From contig PWQF01000284.1 of NCBI GenBank assembly GCA_003556865.1, positions 1-5,707 on the forward strand: DNA of 5,707 bases. The letters are read 5' to 3'. Positions within the stretch are counted from its first letter, which is position 1. Every line of letters starts with the position of its first letter. The position numbers were made by a program, and so were the translations under genes. Of the stretch, positions 5,641 through 5,707 are shown in pieces. Under the pieces are notes generated by a model that was not told the DNA's origin, did no database searches, and saw only the letters and a program-made list of their open reading frames with translations. The DNA comes from Elusimicrobiota bacterium. Its GTDB lineage: Bacteria > CG03 > SLGR01 > PWQF01.

Positions 5641-5707
5641 TAGAACTTTAATCCCCCTTCTCTTGCCCCTTCCGCAAGCTCCTTAACCTGACCGTGGTAT
5701 TTGTAAT
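5640..5707 (-). CDS. rplR: 50S ribosomal protein L18, C-terminal end (5' part outside window)
   Basis: L18 binds 5S rRNA and docks it in the 50S central protuberance. Only the last 21 codons are inside the window. The frame that ends in TAA directly before rpsE reads YKYHGQVKELAEGAREGGLK followed by a final Phe, matching the conserved L18 C-terminus (YHGRVKALAEAAREAGLEF in typical members). The stop overlaps the rpsE start by one base (TAATG). Its position upstream of rpsE is the universal spc-operon order. Nothing can be said about its start or full length. Confidence 0.92.
   Translation of the reverse strand, partial: YKYHGQVKELAEGAREGGLKF

Overview
This is a bacterial chromosome segment carrying the conserved ribosomal-protein supercluster (spc operon running into the alpha operon). 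Every gene lies on the minus strand, so transcription runs from high to low coordinates. In that order the window holds the rplR 3' end, rpsE, rplO, secY, adk, map, rpmJ, rpsM, rpsK, rpsD and the rpoA 5' end. The window cuts both terminal genes. About 95% of it is coding. No mobile element, CRISPR array, tRNA or rRNA was seen. No intergenic gap exceeds 73 nt, and there is no convincing intrinsic terminator or internal promoter, which fits one long polycistronic message.

Upstream part (5707 to 2743): rplR, rpsE, rplO and secY are joined with no real spacing. rplR and rpsE share one base (TAATG), rpsE and rplO overlap by ATGA, and rplO and secY are 1 nt apart. adk follows secY after 6 nt. rpmD (L30), usually found between rpsE and rplO, is absent. 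secY encodes the protein-export channel. adk encodes a long-type adenylate kinase with a zinc-binding LID.

Middle part (2742 to 1884): map encodes type I methionine aminopeptidase with a TTG start. The 73-nt gap after it is where many bacteria carry infA (IF-1). Here the gap holds only an AT-rich stretch and a GC-rich hairpin next to the rpmJ ribosome binding site.

Downstream part (1883 to 1): rpmJ, rpsM, rpsK and rpsD lead into rpoA, the alpha-operon order. rpsD most likely starts at a GTG at 949, two bases after the rpsK stop, behind a perfect AGGAGG.

Together the genes supply ribosome parts (S5, L15, L18, L36, S13, S11, S4), the translocon, N-terminal methionine removal, adenylate balance and the RNA polymerase alpha subunit. 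The organism is clearly bacterial. Lack of rpmD, a non-canonical infA location and the SecY, S11 and S13 sequence style suggest an uncultured lineage, perhaps near Omnitrophota or the PVC group. That placement is a low-confidence impression. I did not find a new biological system. The points worth a second look are gene absences, start-site signals and small RNA hairpins.
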